Assembly (NCBI GenBank): GCA_029821455.1
Contig: JALGTI010000006.1
Span: 1 to 22,523, forward strand
Source: Candidatus Zipacnadia bacterium
Lineage (GTDB): Bacteria; Armatimonadota; Zipacnadia; Zipacnadales; Zipacnadaceae
Length of the DNA: 22,523 bases
Reading direction: 5' to 3'
In this document: one piece after another, positions 21,343 through 22,523 of the stretch
Layout of the letters: the number at the start of each line of letters is the position of its first letter
How positions within the stretch are numbered: the first letter of the stretch is position 1
Program-made: the position numbers and the translations under genes
Notes under the pieces: generated by a model
Database searches by the model: none
What the model saw: only the letters and a program-made list of their open reading frames with translations
Told to the model about the DNA's origin: nothing

Positions 21343-22523
21343 GCTACTGTCCCCCCCTTCCCTGCCACGCTCAAGCAGCGAGCTGCTTCATCTACCGATA
21401 ACAACGTACGCCTGAAGGCTTGTTGGGTGAAGCGGACTATCTCCGGGGCCACCTGGCCGGCATCTTGCAGCAGCGCCTGGTCAGCAAATATGTTGCGCGT
21501 TGGCCCGTCGGCGACGATCTCCCCGTCACGCAGGAGCACAACGCGGTGAGCGTACGCAGCCGCCGCCCAGGTGGTATGTGTGATGATGATGACAGTATGC
21601 CCGGCCTCATTCAACCGGCGCAGGCGGCGCATCATCTGCTCCTGCTCAACTCCATCCAAACCGGTAGTCGGTTCGTCAAACACAATAATGTCAGGGCGCA
21701 CAGCCAGCACTGAGGCGAGCGCGACTCGCTGGCGCTCACCCTTTGTCAGAGTGAACGGGTCAGCCTCGCGAACCTCCAGCAATCCAACCCACTCCAGAGA
21801 CTCCCGGACTCGCTGCTCAATTTCGCTCTCCGCGTAACCGAGATTGTGCAGCCCGAAGGCGACCTCCTCATCCACGCGGCGGGCGAAGATTTGGTCATCG
21901 GGGTCCTGGAAGAGATACCCAACCACCCGCGCCAGTTGCGCCGTGGAAGTTCCAACGCTACTGCGGCCATCAACTGTGACAGTGCCGGCAGTCGGACGGA
22001 GCAGTCCATTTAGATGGCGTGCCAGCGTCGTCTTGCCGGAGCCGTTAGGGCCGAGGATAGCAACGAATTCTCTGCGTCTGACAGTTAGGCTTACGCCCCG
22101 CAGCACCTCCACCTCATCATAGGCGTGAGTGAGGTCGGCTATCTCCACCACAACCTCCCCACAGGCCTGCTCGCGTGCAGCGTCCTCATTGAGGATCTCG
22201 GTCCAAGCATCCTCATCAAGCTGCCAGGGCTCATCTGTCAGGGCCGCCAGAGCGCTGTCAACCATTAGCGGTCGCCGGGAACTGCCAACTCGCGCGAACA
22301 GGTCAGGGATGGCTAGCGGGCGCAAGGCCAGCTCCCCACAGCGCCCCACATCGGCTAGAAGATCAGGCGCGGGTCCGTAGACCGCAAGGTGCCCCCCCGT
22401 CAACAGCGCCAATTGCTCATCGGCGGTCGGTGGCCAGAGGTCGTTTTCCACTACGAGCAGAGATTTGCCTCGAGCTTGCAGAGCCCGTAAGGTCGCTACC
22501 AACGCCGCACGGCCGGCAGGGTC
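21339..22523 (-). CDS. Fused ECF-type ABC transporter ATPase (two nucleotide-binding domains), 5' end beyond window
   Basis: 394 residues are visible; the reading frame runs through the right window edge. The first part is the tail of one ATPase domain, starting DPAGRAAL just after its Walker B, with VVEND where the switch histidine normally stands. A linker follows, then a complete second ATPase with GPNGSGKTT, the Q-loop LFQDPDDQ, the signature LTKGERQ (in place of LSGGQ), Walker B IIVFDEPTTGLD and switch histidine ITHTT. This is the fused EcfA-EcfA' arrangement, powering uptake together with the EcfT gene 4 nt overlapping downstream. The GTG/TTG codons near 22502 are internal to the longer frame, not starts. 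Confidence 0.9.
   Translation of the reverse strand, partial: DPAGRAALVATLRALQARGKSLLVVENDLWPPTADEQLALLTGGHLAVYGPAPDLLADVGRCGELALRPLAIPDLFARVGSSRRPLMVDSALAALTDEPWQLDEDAWTEILNEDAAREQACGEVVVEIADLTHAYDEVEVLRGVSLTVRRREFVAILGPNGSGKTTLARHLNGLLRPTAGTVTVDGRSSVGTSTAQLARVVGYLFQDPDDQIFARRVDEEVAFGLHNLGYAESEIEQRVRESLEWVGLLEVREADPFTLTKGERQRVALASVLAVRPDIIVFDEPTTGLDGVEQEQMMRRLRRLNEAGHTVIIITHTTWAAAAYAHRVVLLRDGEIVADGPTRNIFADQALLQDAGQVAPEIVRFTQQAFRRTLLSVDEAARCLSVAGKGGTVA

Noticed and set aside
1..22523. tRNA, rRNA, CRISPR array, transposase, prophage or replication origin
   Set aside because: No cloverleaf-like or rRNA-like stretch, no regularly spaced direct repeats, and no mobile-element protein was seen on either strand.

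Overview
The window is a single stretch of bacterial chromosome, moderately high in GC. Its housekeeping part follows the gene order of the Bacillus-type nusA and ffh operons. The best clue to the organism is the pilin-like protein at 13955-14629. Its N-terminus (FTLVELLVVIAII, then ILFPVFAQARAKARQ and LKQLGLAIQMYASDYDD) is the style seen in very large numbers in Armatimonadota. I therefore favour an Armatimonadota or related Terrabacteria genome, but this is inference, not proof.

Region 1 (1-483) is the 3' end of purM. Region 2 (about 536-8096) is a long plus-strand operon with a textbook promoter and a leader hairpin with a T tract. Its order is rimP, nusA, infB, a DUF503 gene, rbfA, nrnA, truB, ribF. 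It serves transcription elongation, translation initiation, 30S maturation, RNA turnover, tRNA modification and flavin synthesis. Two small genes usually found between nusA and infB (rnpM/ylxR and the L7Ae-like ylxQ) are absent, and NusA carries an extra C-terminal domain that looks like the N-terminal domain of IF-2.

Region 3 (about 8086-14629) is a second plus-strand operon. Its promoter overlaps the end of ribF, and about 100 nt of leader containing a strong hairpin precede ffh. The order is ffh, rpsP, khpA, ylqD, rimM, trmD, rplS, lepB, rnhB, and then, 6 nt later, a prepilin-like gene. It covers protein targeting and signal cleavage, ribosomal proteins S16 and L19, 16S processing, tRNA m1G37 methylation and RNA:DNA hybrid removal. 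L19 has a 43-residue acidic tail.

Region 4 (14630-22523) is accessory. A 57-residue two-cluster ferredoxin (minus strand) and a Tat-exported DUF362 lipoprotein (plus strand) diverge from a strikingly symmetric double promoter. The two TTGACA boxes flank a perfect 6-4-6 inverted repeat, which suggests one shared regulator. After an intergenic region with two strong palindromes comes a minus-strand block: a fused ECF-type ABC ATPase (cut by the window end), its EcfT membrane partner, and a gene for a roughly 1376-residue secreted, polysaccharide-lyase-like protein with discoidin-like and FG-GAP/VCBS-like regions. No tRNA, rRNA, CRISPR array, transposase or phage gene was seen. All calls rest on reading the sequence and recalled family features; no database search was run.
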